From Deltaproteobacteria bacterium (lineage in GTDB: Bacteria; Myxococcota_C; UBA6777), in assembly GCA_006226375.1 (NCBI GenBank), contig SBHC01000014.1:109236-173235 (forward strand): a stretch of 64,000 bases of DNA, given 5' to 3'. The notes under the pieces were generated by a model. That model saw only the letters and a list, made by a program, of their open reading frames with translations, made no database searches and was not told where the DNA came from. A program made the position numbers and the translations under genes. Positions 56,201 to 63,624 of the stretch are shown piece after piece. Position 1 is the stretch's first letter, and every line of letters starts with the position of its first letter.

Positions 56201-56558
56201 TGGAGCCAGGGAAATGACGAGGCACATGCCCCGCGTCTTCGAGGGCTTCCCAACAACATTCAAGGAAGTGACGATGTTGAGGGTCGAGAATGGAAGCTTC
56301 ACGTGGGCTGAAGCCAAAGAACTCGGCGTCAAACATCTCCATGTCAGGAAGCATCATCGCTGCCTTAACATAGTTAGGGTTCTCTAGATCATCTTGACTG
56401 GCACCGGCCTCCAACAGTTGTTGTTCACTCAACCATGTGGTGGCCTCCCGTCCGTCCGAGAGCAACCGCCAAAGCTCCTCAACATTGCGCGCGTCTGGGA
56501 ATCTTCCAGCCATTCCCACAATGGCGATGGCGCCGGAGTATGTTCGTTCCTCACTCAT
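50262..56558 (-). CDS. Type I polyketide synthase module: KS-AT-KR-DH-like-ACP-TE
   Basis: The protein has 2098 residues. KS (about 8-430): active Cys in VQTACSTSLVAVH, His in EAHGTGT and NIGHLDTAAG. AT (about 535-830): GHSAGDYVAA. A KR structural half and KR catalytic half follow (about 915-1350, YLITGGLGDLGRLL). A hot-dog DH-like domain lies at about 1355-1640 (LREHIIADVPVLPGTAYIEM). There the HxxxGxxxxP motif has Asp in place of Gly and the second motif reads HPALLDMAAS. ACP has LGGHSLTAV near 1740. TE (about 1815-2095) has GYSGGG. KR before DH is unusual for modular cis-AT PKS but is the order in PUFA synthases. The ATG follows GGAGG and overlaps the NRPS stop, so this module takes over from the NRPS. 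Confidence 0.95.
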   Translation of the reverse strand: MSEERTYSGAIAIVGMAGRFPDARNVEELWRLLSDGREATTWLSEQQLLEAGASQDDLENPNYVKAAMMLPDMEMFDAEFFGFSPREASILDPQHRHFLECCWEALEDAGHVPRHFPGSIGVFGGCGMQSYMAHNLLPNAQLREQVGMFLLRHTGNDKDFLTTRVSYLLDLKGPSVGVQTACSTSLVAVHFACQSLLAGECDMALAGGASIELPHGVGYIAAEGEILSPNGRCAAFDDNAQGTIFGSGVAVVTLRRLEDAIAEGDNIQAIILGTAINNDGKNKAGYLAPSVDGQAQAAAEALAISGIEGSEVDYIEAHGTGTVIGDPIELTALQQAYQQEENNASIAIGSIKTNIGHLDTAAGTASLIKVVLGLKHEQIPASLNFHKPNSRFDFPSSPFQVAQEARPWLRNPRPRRAGVNSLGVGGTNAHAIVEEAPRELVDSTTTTDWQLLTLSAKTSRSLHQLSEKWLHFLRNEGHHINLAHAAFTTHVGRERFAHRLAVVGRTHEELTDALQQKSSQRTAKARISKQDHSVVFMFPGGGSQYPGVAKELYQQVPTFREAADQCFAQLPSEVSDLPDLLFGETTKDSDSAARLEHPQMSVLAVFVVSYALAKTWEHWGVTPDAVVGHSAGDYVAAVLAGVMKLSDALDVVALRGQLFSELEPGGMLSVQLPEEELRGVAGDKLDIAALNGPMLGVLSGSNEAIEQAKQDLDARQVSSTRIRIGVAAHSRMLDSRLQRFHTKLSQIDLSPPKLSMMSSLTGDWVSEKDVTTADYWVRHLRETVRFGDSINTLLQTPGRLLVEVGPGQGLTSLARLAEGEHPPVDVISSTHAARDNDDSLAVLHVAVGKLWVHGVEPNFSVLRGPGSYRRVSLPTYAFERKRHWVDPPSPQQAIAALTGSETSEARSPLTRQARFEDWFQRIIWQPKSLDPFLATEETTNNPWLLVSDGSAIAQATTESLAQHNISLTTLTLGDTLALGDSNQATLMAGNEAHAQALVEWLDTKGLPPSNLLFFATENESTGNNEESLLEEEKLASFDSLVALLKAIAEIGWEHPTHLTVVGAGVASVQDEPVAHPELATLLGPVRVWPRETPGARGRFIDIQPTTDSLEDLAQAIVQEANTKELATFVALREGQRYVETHKPLQPSDRELAKDAPSVQEGGSYLITGGLGDLGRLLTDYLVTQRKARVALVTRQNPENLHPAITAELEKWGEQVFVVQADVTDRNSMKHGLEQVQERWGQLHGVFHAAGMLDDAPIAMKTRAETHRVLAPKVMGGLVLSQLLPPDSLELFAVFSSTSALLGPPGQVDYVGGNAFLDALAAQRPDGLSIHWGIWKDTGLATRARLPQSSAEDSMEPPQHPLLGNVRPSDGASTLFQNRLDAASLWVLREHIIADVPVLPGTAYIEMAQAAMNTVVPDDSVALEQVELLHVLHLPFGGTRLVETHIAPKDSDTWSIEISSRKNSKEASLIHFRAQASVQKEPFRSPPKQDDVEGSTLPKDQYIAQQDAVLFGPRWDNIVGLQVGTNWVRGQLSLPPQYRYDLGEYKIHPALLDMAASLGLHLIPEDVRQHHIFAPVSAQRIRMFAPLPEEFTSEATLVYSEENHRVEFDILLTNQNGDVLGVLERFALRSIPRDTFQEVVAEASSQPLDFLQQLLANGLTSREAPQLFEHVLHAGASPIVASSIALTSLDKLYQERSKPRLTQATSSATEPSQVALTETERAIQSMFSELLGVEKVGLDDEFLDLGGHSLTAVRLFARIRKKLGVDLGIATLFEAPSVRKLAALLDERLGRTPTRGTPSQSKQLVQRSSVLLSNKRHWSPLVKIADGQPKALPLFWIHGAAGNIVSIKPLADKLKHRHPLYGLQAHGVDGSVPPQEKIEDMAASYVAAIREVTPYGPYCLLGYSGGGVIAYEMAQQFSLAGQSVGLLAMIDTLAASHARGTNIVDWVRYGKERGPKQLLEQVLGALRWNAGDLAERWIPPDERARAKDPLLVNARKVNDSYMRAQSRYFTTPYEGTITLFRAEEAGVGFHSAGPALGWDAHVGDRVEIHPIHADHSSIILPPAIHTIAAILSEKLKRLEQQASKLELQKPDPVGPPLLE

Positions 56559-59500
56559 CAGAGCCTCCGTCGCTGCGAGAGCCCGTCGATGTGGCAGGTC
56601 TGCGTCGCAATGCCATTCGCATTCTCGCTCTGTTTTGACCTTGGGCTACGGCTCTGGCTGGCTTGGGAGAGGCTTGTTCTACTGGTGTTGCTTGTTGCGA
56701 GAGGTGTTGGGCTAACCCTCGAATCGTTGGAAATCGAAAGATGTCTGTGAGCTTCAGGGACCATGTGTGGTTGTGGGCCAGTCTTCGATGCATCTGGACG
56801 GCCAGAAGGGAGTGGCCTCCCAAGTCAAAGAAGTTATCATCAAGGCCAACGGAAGGAGTACCAAGAAGCTCTTGCCAAAGCGTGGAGAGCGTTGACTCTA
56901 CGTCGGTTGCGCGGGTTGAAGTGGTTGTTGTTGGTGCTGCCGAAGAGCCGGATGGCTTGGGCGGCAAAGGCATAGGGGATGTTTGCGATGTTCTCTGGGC
57001 AAGCGCCAGGCGATCTACCTTGCCGCTTGTGGTTTGAGGCAAGCGGTCGAGTACGGTGATGTGTTGTGGAACCATCACGGCTGGTAGCTGTTTGGCGAGC
57101 GCCGCTTTGAGCTGCGATGGCTCGATGGATTGGGGAGAGACAAAGGCCCTCAGGCTTGGACCTTTGGCTTCGTTCTGCTCAAGCAGTACGGCCGCTTGGG
57201 ATACATTGTCTTGGGAGGAGAGGATGGATTCAATTTCCCCCAGCTCAATACGATGACCCCGAAGCTTGATCTGTTGGTCCATCCGACCGAGAAATGCGAG
57301 GGTTCCGTCGCGATGGCGTTGGACCCGATCCCCCGTTTTGTAACAACGCTGCGCAACACCATCAACAACGCGTTCTTGGAAGCGTTCGTGGGTGAGTTCT
57401 TCGCGTTGCCAGTATCCTTGTGCAACGCCATCTCCTCCAATCCATAGCTCTCCCGGTACATAGGCTGGGCAATCTTGCCCCTGGTCGTCAACGATGGCGA
57501 GTGTGGTGTTGGTGATGGGTTCGCCCAAAGGCACCGGGTCAGGGTTGGCTTCCAGGCGGGCCGATGTGGACCAGATGGTTGTTTCGGTAGGACCGTACAT
57601 ATTGAAGACTGGGCCCTTCACTGTATAAAGTAACTCTTGGGCCATGGCTGGGGGCAAGGCTTCTCCACCGACCAACATGGCGTCCAGTCCAGCGATGGCA
57701 CGTTTCCCTTCCTCATCTGCAAGGAGCATGGCTGCCATACTGGGTGTGCATTGAAAGTGCGTAACATGATGCCGGGAAAAATCGTCGGGAAGTGACGTAT
57801 GTGCTCTTGAAGCTCCTGCGTTGACAAGATTCATGACATCTTTCAAATGATGCAGACTTTGAAGAGTGGTTTCTGTCTCAACTCCAAAGTCAATCAAGCA
57901 AGCAAATTCATCGACGCCCAAGGCCGAGAGCCGACGGATTGTTGTTGCACATCGCTCGGGTGTTCCGAAGAGTCCGCTGGTTTCGTAATAGCGTGCAAAA
58001 GCATGCTCCAACAGCGCGTCCATTTCTTCCGGAGATAGCTCCGCTTCGGTGAGTTCTTGTTGCTCCGATGCAGGAGGAGCCTCTTGTTTCCGGACGATGG
58101 TTGGGAAGTTCCAGTTGGCGGCGCGGACCAGGTCGAACGAGCTACCCAAGTATCGCTTCATCGGCTCTCGAACGGTCTCGCGAACGGTCTCGTCATCTAC
58201 TCCGACAAAGGTATGCAGCATCAGGGTGATGCGCCCACGTCCTGGGTGTCCTGCTTCTGACCAGGCTTTGTGGTACCTTTGGATGTTGGCCTCCAACTCT
58301 TCCGCTGACATTCCCAGCAGGTGCGTGAGGATGTTGTAGCCACGTTGGGCGGCCATCTCAAAGGTTTGTGGGTTTCGCGCGGCAGTGAGCCATATCGGCA
58401 GACGTTCCTGAACCGGGCGCGGAACCGTCTTGATCTCGGTGGCTTTTCCTTCGGGTGTTTCGCGGGTGATCGACTCTCCACGCCAAAGCGTTTCGATGGT
58501 GTCTATCTTCTCCATCATCAACGCTTTGCGACGGGTAAAAGAGTCTGGCGCCAGAACAAAGTCTTCGGGCATCCACCCAGAGGCAAACGCGACTCCTGTT
58601 CGGCCGTTGGAGAGATTGTCGAGCACGGACCAATCTTCTGTGATACGAATGGGGTCGTGCAAGGGCAAGACGCAGCTACCCGCACGAATGTGTACATTCT
58701 TCGTTACACTTGCGACGGCTGCGCCTGTGATCGCAGGGTTCGGGTAGATCCCACCAAACTCATAAAAGTGGCGCTCCGGGGTCCAGATCGCTTCAAAGCC
58801 GTTGGCGTCGGCAAAACGTGCACCTTCAAGAAGCAATCGATAGGTGTCACGATCGGCTCCGGCTCCTTCGGCCGCAGCAAAGTAAAACAGGCTCAGGCTT
58901 GGGGATTCGGTTTGGTTCGTAGGAGAGACGTTGGAGTGCAACGCAACTGTAAACCCACGGGAGAGAGTCCAAAGTAACTCCAGAACGGAGATGTCAAAGC
59001 TGATGCTTGTCACCGCAAGCCATGTTCCGCCGCCCTGATGGGGAATTCGCTCGTCCATTCCAGAGAAAAAGTTGATGACGTTGGCGTGGGTGACTGCCAC
59101 CCCTTTGGGGCGACCTGTGGAGCCGGATGTATAGGTGAGATAGGCCAGGTCTGTTGGGGAGCGGCCTTCTACCAGCAAGCTATCGGAAACCGACTCAGAT
59201 ACCTCAAGAAGCTCTTCAACGCGCAACAGCTTTGCACCCTGTTGCTCGTCCAGGAGGCTCGTTTGAGCTGTGATGAGAAAGGTGGCCTGGCTGTCGCTTT
59301 TGATAAAGTCTTTTCGAGCTTGAGGCAAGCGTGGGTCAAGGGGGACATAGGCCGCACCTGCAAGCAGCACGCCTAACAACGCTGCGACCATCGCAGGTGT
59401 TCGCTCCAGAGAGAGTCCTACCTTGGTCCCTGGACCCACTCCTTGGTTCGCAAGCTTCGTTGCTACCGATGTGACATGACGATCCAACTCGTTGTAGGTC

Positions 59501-61275
59501 CACGATTGCTCATGCCAACGAACGGCGATTGCGTTGGGGGTTTTTTGTGCTTGTGTCCGAAAGGATTCGTCGATGTAAGCGAAAGGGATCTCTCGTTGGG
59601 TTGCCTGGTTCTGCGTTTCCCACATCTGACGTTCGCTTTCTGGAACCAGCGGGTACGAACCAAGCCTCTTCTCTCTGTGAGAAGCAAGCTGACACAACAC
59701 ATGTGTAAGTTGCTCTGCGATAGCTTCTGCGACGTCAGCAACGTAAAGGTTGGCGTTTACCTTCAGAGTGACGGAGTGGTGCAACGAGTCCAAGTCGATT
59801 TGCAGCGATCGATTGTGCAACGGTGCGGGGTTGGATGGTGCGTCCACGTTCACTTCAACAAGGGGTGTCGGCCAGGTCGTTGGCGCATCCATCCGCTTCA
59901 ATCTACTTTGCAGATCGCGTGGAATGGGTCCTTCTGAGAGAGAACGTTGGAGCTGCTTCTCTATCGTTTTTGCTGCGGTTCTTACCGTATCGTCGGGGCT
60001 TTGTGACGTTCGTAACCAACGAAGACTGGCAAAGGCCGCGTTTGCAGCGATACCTTCCTGTTGTGTTTGGGGAGACCGGTAGGACAACAAGGCGCTGGAG
60101 AAGCCGGTGAGGCGGTTGAGCCAGATCGAGAGCCCTGTAAGGAGCGCAACCTCAGGCGATGTCTCTAAGTCCTGGGAGAGTTGGGAGAGGTCAACCTCTA
60201 GCTTGTGTTGGTGTGTGGCTTGTGCAGGTGCTTCTCCATCCGAACGCTGAAGGTGCTGTGGATAGGGAAGTTGTGCCTTGGACGCTTTTTCCAGTTTGCG
60301 CAGCCAATAATGTTCAGACTGTGCTGAAGCTTGTGCGAGTTCGTGCCAGCTTGTGGGCAGAGTCGCTCCGGATGTGATGGATTGCCCCGGAGCGAGGGCA
60401 GGTTCGTTCTCTGCGTTGACGGTCTGGCCGTTGGGGTGTTCCAGTTGGCCAAGTCGAACCCATCCATCCGACATTGACACCACAACGCTGTTGCTTTCTC
60501 GCGAGAGGATTCGACCCGCTGGAGCTTGTGTGTTTGCAACTTCTGCGCTGGCGGTGCGAGCAAGGAAGAGTCGCCCTCCTGCCAGCAGCTTGGGATCTCC
60601 CACAGCGTTCCAATACGGCCCATAGTCGAGAGCCTGGACGAGCCGGATGGTTTGCTCCACTGTTTGCTGTGGGTCAATGAATCCTGCGTGCTCTGGCCTG
60701 TGAGAACGCGAAAAGTAGGTTGTCTCTCCAACCTGCTCGGTGAGTTGGAGCTGATCGTTGGCAAGCTGCTCCACCAACTCCTCAAACGCTTGCAGTCCAG
60801 CCTCGTAACATCGGGTGTTGAGCGAAAACGCTGTCTCTTGTGGATGAACAGGGAAGATCTTTTGAACAGCGATACGTCCAGCATCTACGTTGGGCGTGAG
60901 TTCGTGCCAGGTGATGCCGTGAGTCGTTTCTCCTGCGAGCAGCGCCCAGGTTGTGGCGTTCAGCCCTGCATAACGGGGTAGGGGGCTGTCATGGAAATTA
61001 AACGCAGCCTTGTGGGCTTGTTGAAGCATCCAGTCGGGCAGGATCGAGAGATTGGCGATGCTGAAGAGTACATCAAACGAAAGCTGCTCCATGCTGGAGC
61101 GGAGGTTCGGGGAGTCCTTCGCAAGATGCTGGATGCCATTCTCTTTGCACCACCTGCGGATGCGCTCGTTTTGGGTGAGAACCGCTGCGAGGGTGTGCCC
61201 TTGTGAGAGCAGGTGTTCTCCGCACCGAATGAGTAAGGTGGAGTCTCCAACGAGAATGCTTGCAAAGGTTGCCAT
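56551..61275 (-). CDS. NRPS loading module: formyltransferase, partial C, A interrupted by luciferase-like monooxygenase, PCP
   Basis: The protein has 1574 residues. Residues 1-300 resemble methionyl-tRNA formyltransferase, with the catalytic set in FNFHDSPLPRYAG and VDAGRI. Residues about 310-560 match only the rear half of a condensation domain (SEHYWLRKLEKA) and lack HHxxxDG. The A domain starts near 570 (YTSGSTGRPKG, FDISVLELLW) and is interrupted at about 790-1145, between motifs A4 and A5, by a luciferase-like monooxygenase (FEAIWTPERHFYEFGG, GVAFASGWMPEDF). It resumes at about 1155 (MYGPTETTIW, YKTGDR). The pocket read by eye is DILQLGMIWK, one change from a glycine code I recall. PCP has LGGHSLLAV. 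Start context is weak. It should load, formylate and perhaps oxidise glycine. Confidence 0.93.
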   Translation of the reverse strand: MATFASILVGDSTLLIRCGEHLLSQGHTLAAVLTQNERIRRWCKENGIQHLAKDSPNLRSSMEQLSFDVLFSIANLSILPDWMLQQAHKAAFNFHDSPLPRYAGLNATTWALLAGETTHGITWHELTPNVDAGRIAVQKIFPVHPQETAFSLNTRCYEAGLQAFEELVEQLANDQLQLTEQVGETTYFSRSHRPEHAGFIDPQQTVEQTIRLVQALDYGPYWNAVGDPKLLAGGRLFLARTASAEVANTQAPAGRILSRESNSVVVSMSDGWVRLGQLEHPNGQTVNAENEPALAPGQSITSGATLPTSWHELAQASAQSEHYWLRKLEKASKAQLPYPQHLQRSDGEAPAQATHQHKLEVDLSQLSQDLETSPEVALLTGLSIWLNRLTGFSSALLSYRSPQTQQEGIAANAAFASLRWLRTSQSPDDTVRTAAKTIEKQLQRSLSEGPIPRDLQSRLKRMDAPTTWPTPLVEVNVDAPSNPAPLHNRSLQIDLDSLHHSVTLKVNANLYVADVAEAIAEQLTHVLCQLASHREKRLGSYPLVPESERQMWETQNQATQREIPFAYIDESFRTQAQKTPNAIAVRWHEQSWTYNELDRHVTSVATKLANQGVGPGTKVGLSLERTPAMVAALLGVLLAGAAYVPLDPRLPQARKDFIKSDSQATFLITAQTSLLDEQQGAKLLRVEELLEVSESVSDSLLVEGRSPTDLAYLTYTSGSTGRPKGVAVTHANVINFFSGMDERIPHQGGGTWLAVTSISFDISVLELLWTLSRGFTVALHSNVSPTNQTESPSLSLFYFAAAEGAGADRDTYRLLLEGARFADANGFEAIWTPERHFYEFGGIYPNPAITGAAVASVTKNVHIRAGSCVLPLHDPIRITEDWSVLDNLSNGRTGVAFASGWMPEDFVLAPDSFTRRKALMMEKIDTIETLWRGESITRETPEGKATEIKTVPRPVQERLPIWLTAARNPQTFEMAAQRGYNILTHLLGMSAEELEANIQRYHKAWSEAGHPGRGRITLMLHTFVGVDDETVRETVREPMKRYLGSSFDLVRAANWNFPTIVRKQEAPPASEQQELTEAELSPEEMDALLEHAFARYYETSGLFGTPERCATTIRRLSALGVDEFACLIDFGVETETTLQSLHHLKDVMNLVNAGASRAHTSLPDDFSRHHVTHFQCTPSMAAMLLADEEGKRAIAGLDAMLVGGEALPPAMAQELLYTVKGPVFNMYGPTETTIWSTSARLEANPDPVPLGEPITNTTLAIVDDQGQDCPAYVPGELWIGGDGVAQGYWQREELTHERFQERVVDGVAQRCYKTGDRVQRHRDGTLAFLGRMDQQIKLRGHRIELGEIESILSSQDNVSQAAVLLEQNEAKGPSLRAFVSPQSIEPSQLKAALAKQLPAVMVPQHITVLDRLPQTTSGKVDRLALAQRTSQTSPMPLPPKPSGSSAAPTTTTSTRATDVESTLSTLWQELLGTPSVGLDDNFFDLGGHSLLAVQMHRRLAHNHTWSLKLTDIFRFPTIRGLAQHLSQQATPVEQASPKPARAVAQGQNRARMRMALRRRPATSTGSRSDGGSDE

Positions 61276-61691
61276 TAAAGTTCACTGACGTTTGGTTGGA
61301 GTGAAGAGGTGATGCGTTGCTTTATTGGACAAGGATTCATCTCTTGCTGGAGTTTGGGGGACGGGTGAACCGTTCATGGAACTGGGGGGAGGAGGTGCGA
61401 CGTTCTTGTGTCGTCTGAGGTTTTGATGGAACATAACGAGAACACGAATCCCATTTTCTTTCGTCAATTGATAGAACGGCATGTTGGATGGAAACATTTA
61501 AGAAAAAGTCTTTCCTGAAGGGCGGCATTGTCTCAAACAACGCTTGAACCCAATGTTCTTAGTATAAGGTGTGGTCTTCTTTTCCAAAAAAATCTTGCAC
61601 AAATCTTTGGGTCGAGAGCGCGTGAACGATACGACCTTTCGAGATGTTTTGTTATTTCTCTTGGGGTTAGAGGTGAGGTTGGGGGAAGCTC
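61276..61691. other. Intergenic region upstream of the NRPS-PKS unit
   Basis: These 416 bases must contain the biosynthetic promoter. A weak minus-strand pair is TTGGAA (61582-61587) and TATACT (61561-61566) with a short 15-base spacer. It would leave a leader of about 280 bases. No coding frame with a convincing start was found. Confidence 0.35.
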
Positions 61692-63296
61692 TTACTTGAC
61701 CAGAATGTGGGCCATCATACCAAAGGCCGCGTGTTCCAGATTATGACAGTGGAACATCCACCGGCCAGGGTTGTCGAGGTAGGCTTTGATGACAACTCGT
61801 TCCTGGAGAGTCACCAGCACTGTATCTCTTAAGCCAGGTTCGTCGGTGACTGGAAGTCCATTGCGCGAGACTATCTCGAAGAATTGTCCATGCAGGTGGA
61901 AGGGGTGACTGGGTCCACCAAGATGACGAAGTGTAAACAGCACAACGTCCCCAGTTTTGAACTCAAAGAGCGGCTTGCCTGGGTTCACCTGACCGTTGAT
62001 GGACCAATGGTTCCCACCCGAGTCTGGTGTTTGCAGTTGTTCAAAGGTGAGGGTCTCCTGGCGTGTGACCTGACGCGTTGGCAAGGGCGGAATCACTGGG
62101 TATTGTGGGTAGGCCATCGGCGTAGACACCGCATCCCCCGTAACATCCACGCTGAGCAAGCTCCTCTCTTCGTACTTGGCTCCCACCGCTACCTCTGCGA
62201 TGAATTCAACCTTGCCGGGCTTCTCGTACATAACCTCTAAGTCCAAGCGTTGTCCTGGAGCCAAGGTAAAGGGCGGACGAAGCACGTAAGGTTGCGCCAA
62301 AAGGCCGCTGTCTACACCAATCACGCGGACCTCGCTGACTGCACCTTTGATTTCCAAGCGAAACACCCTGGCGTTGGCTGTGTTCACCAAGCGCCAGCGC
62401 TCTCGTTCGCCAGTCTTGGCTTGGTAGGCGACAGGTACAGGTTTTCCATTGATGAGCAATTGAGAGCCAAGGCGACCCTTGATCTTGTCGTCGTCTGTGG
62501 TGTTGAACGGTGCCAGCCCTGAGTCGGTGAGTAGGATGTCATCGAGCACCACAGCCCGCTCTCTGGTGAAGGCGAGAGGCTGTGTTTCTTGGACAATCAA
62601 CATCCCGTACAAGCCTTTTTCCACTTGGTAGTGACTGCGAACATGGGGGTGGTACCAATACGTTCCAGCGTCACGAATCTTAAAGCGATAGGTGAACGTC
62701 TCGCCGGGCTTGACCGGAGCTTGGACCATCGGTGCGCCATCCATCGCTTCGGGCACACGCTGACCGTGCCAATGAATTGTGGTGGGCTCTTTCAGGCTGT
62801 TGGTAAAATGAACGATGAGTTGGTCGCCGAGTTTGGCCTTGATGATGGGTCCTGGAAGCATCCCATTGAAGGCATAAATCTCGAAATTATGCTTGGGCGT
62901 GAGCTGATGCATCATCGCCTTGGCTTCCAACTTCACTTCGACGATGTTGGGGTCAGGGTTTTCATCTTTGAGGATCGTTCCACCCTCAATCGGTGGATAG
63001 CTCGATGGAAAAGGCACGGGAGGCGGACGTGGTGGAAGCTCTGCTTTTGGCTCAGGTTGTGGTTCGGGCTGTGGCTCGGGGACAGGCTCTCGTTCAGGCT
63101 CCATCTGTGGCTCAGATCGTGGCTCTGGCTGGCTTGCGTCGGTGGTTTCCAGCACGGGCTCGGAGGCCTCTGCCTCAACGCGACTTTGCGACTCCTGGAC
63201 ACCTTCGTTAGGAGCGGGGGAGCCTGTGCACGCGCTTTTCCACAAAAGGCACCAACACGCAAAGAACACCACCCACAAGGACCATCGACGAAACAT
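61692..63296 (-). CDS. Multicopper oxidase, exported (possible lipoprotein)
   Basis: The ATG at 63296 follows TAGGAGG, so the upstream open part to 63548 is excluded. The 534-residue protein has a signal sequence (MFRRWSLWVVFFACWCLLW) ending KSAC, a poor lipobox. A Pro/Glu-rich spacer of about 75 residues follows. Three cupredoxin domains hold all copper motifs: HWHGQR, YWYHPHVRSH, HPFHLHG and FHCHNLEHAAFGMM. The last contains the type 1 site HCHxxxH with Met. It oxidises phenols or metals with O2 reduction to water, probably in the periplasm or on the surface. It lies upstream of the NRPS on the same strand, 416 bases away, and a role in product tailoring is not excluded. Confidence 0.92.
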   Translation of the reverse strand: MFRRWSLWVVFFACWCLLWKSACTGSPAPNEGVQESQSRVEAEASEPVLETTDASQPEPRSEPQMEPEREPVPEPQPEPQPEPKAELPPRPPPVPFPSSYPPIEGGTILKDENPDPNIVEVKLEAKAMMHQLTPKHNFEIYAFNGMLPGPIIKAKLGDQLIVHFTNSLKEPTTIHWHGQRVPEAMDGAPMVQAPVKPGETFTYRFKIRDAGTYWYHPHVRSHYQVEKGLYGMLIVQETQPLAFTRERAVVLDDILLTDSGLAPFNTTDDDKIKGRLGSQLLINGKPVPVAYQAKTGERERWRLVNTANARVFRLEIKGAVSEVRVIGVDSGLLAQPYVLRPPFTLAPGQRLDLEVMYEKPGKVEFIAEVAVGAKYEERSLLSVDVTGDAVSTPMAYPQYPVIPPLPTRQVTRQETLTFEQLQTPDSGGNHWSINGQVNPGKPLFEFKTGDVVLFTLRHLGGPSHPFHLHGQFFEIVSRNGLPVTDEPGLRDTVLVTLQERVVIKAYLDNPGRWMFHCHNLEHAAFGMMAHILVK

Positions 63297-63624
63297 ACAA
63301 AGCCTCCTACAACACATCAATCCAAACTCATTATGCAACAACGTCCTATCTTTGTTCCAGGCTTTTGTTTGATAGGAGCGTCGCAGAGTTCGGGAGCAAG
63401 CCTCCTCTTCAGTGAACGTGTCGCAAACGGAAAACCATTCCCACGTAGAGGAACAGAGCCTTCCAAGTAGCAGAAATGTCTTCAGAGTGTTGGTTGAATC
63501 GGTAAGTGTATGTTTTAATTGTGGTATTTTGAGCGGTGTCTTAACCATTCAACAAATTCATACCCATCGACAAAACAATCATTGCGATTCATTGTACGGT
63601 TTATGTGTTTGTTCATCAAGGAAA
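63297..63624. other. Intergenic region
   Basis: These 328 bases between the multicopper oxidase start and the end of the next gene hold no frame I can support and no clear terminator. The segment near 63500-63620 is A/T-rich. Confidence 0.35.
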
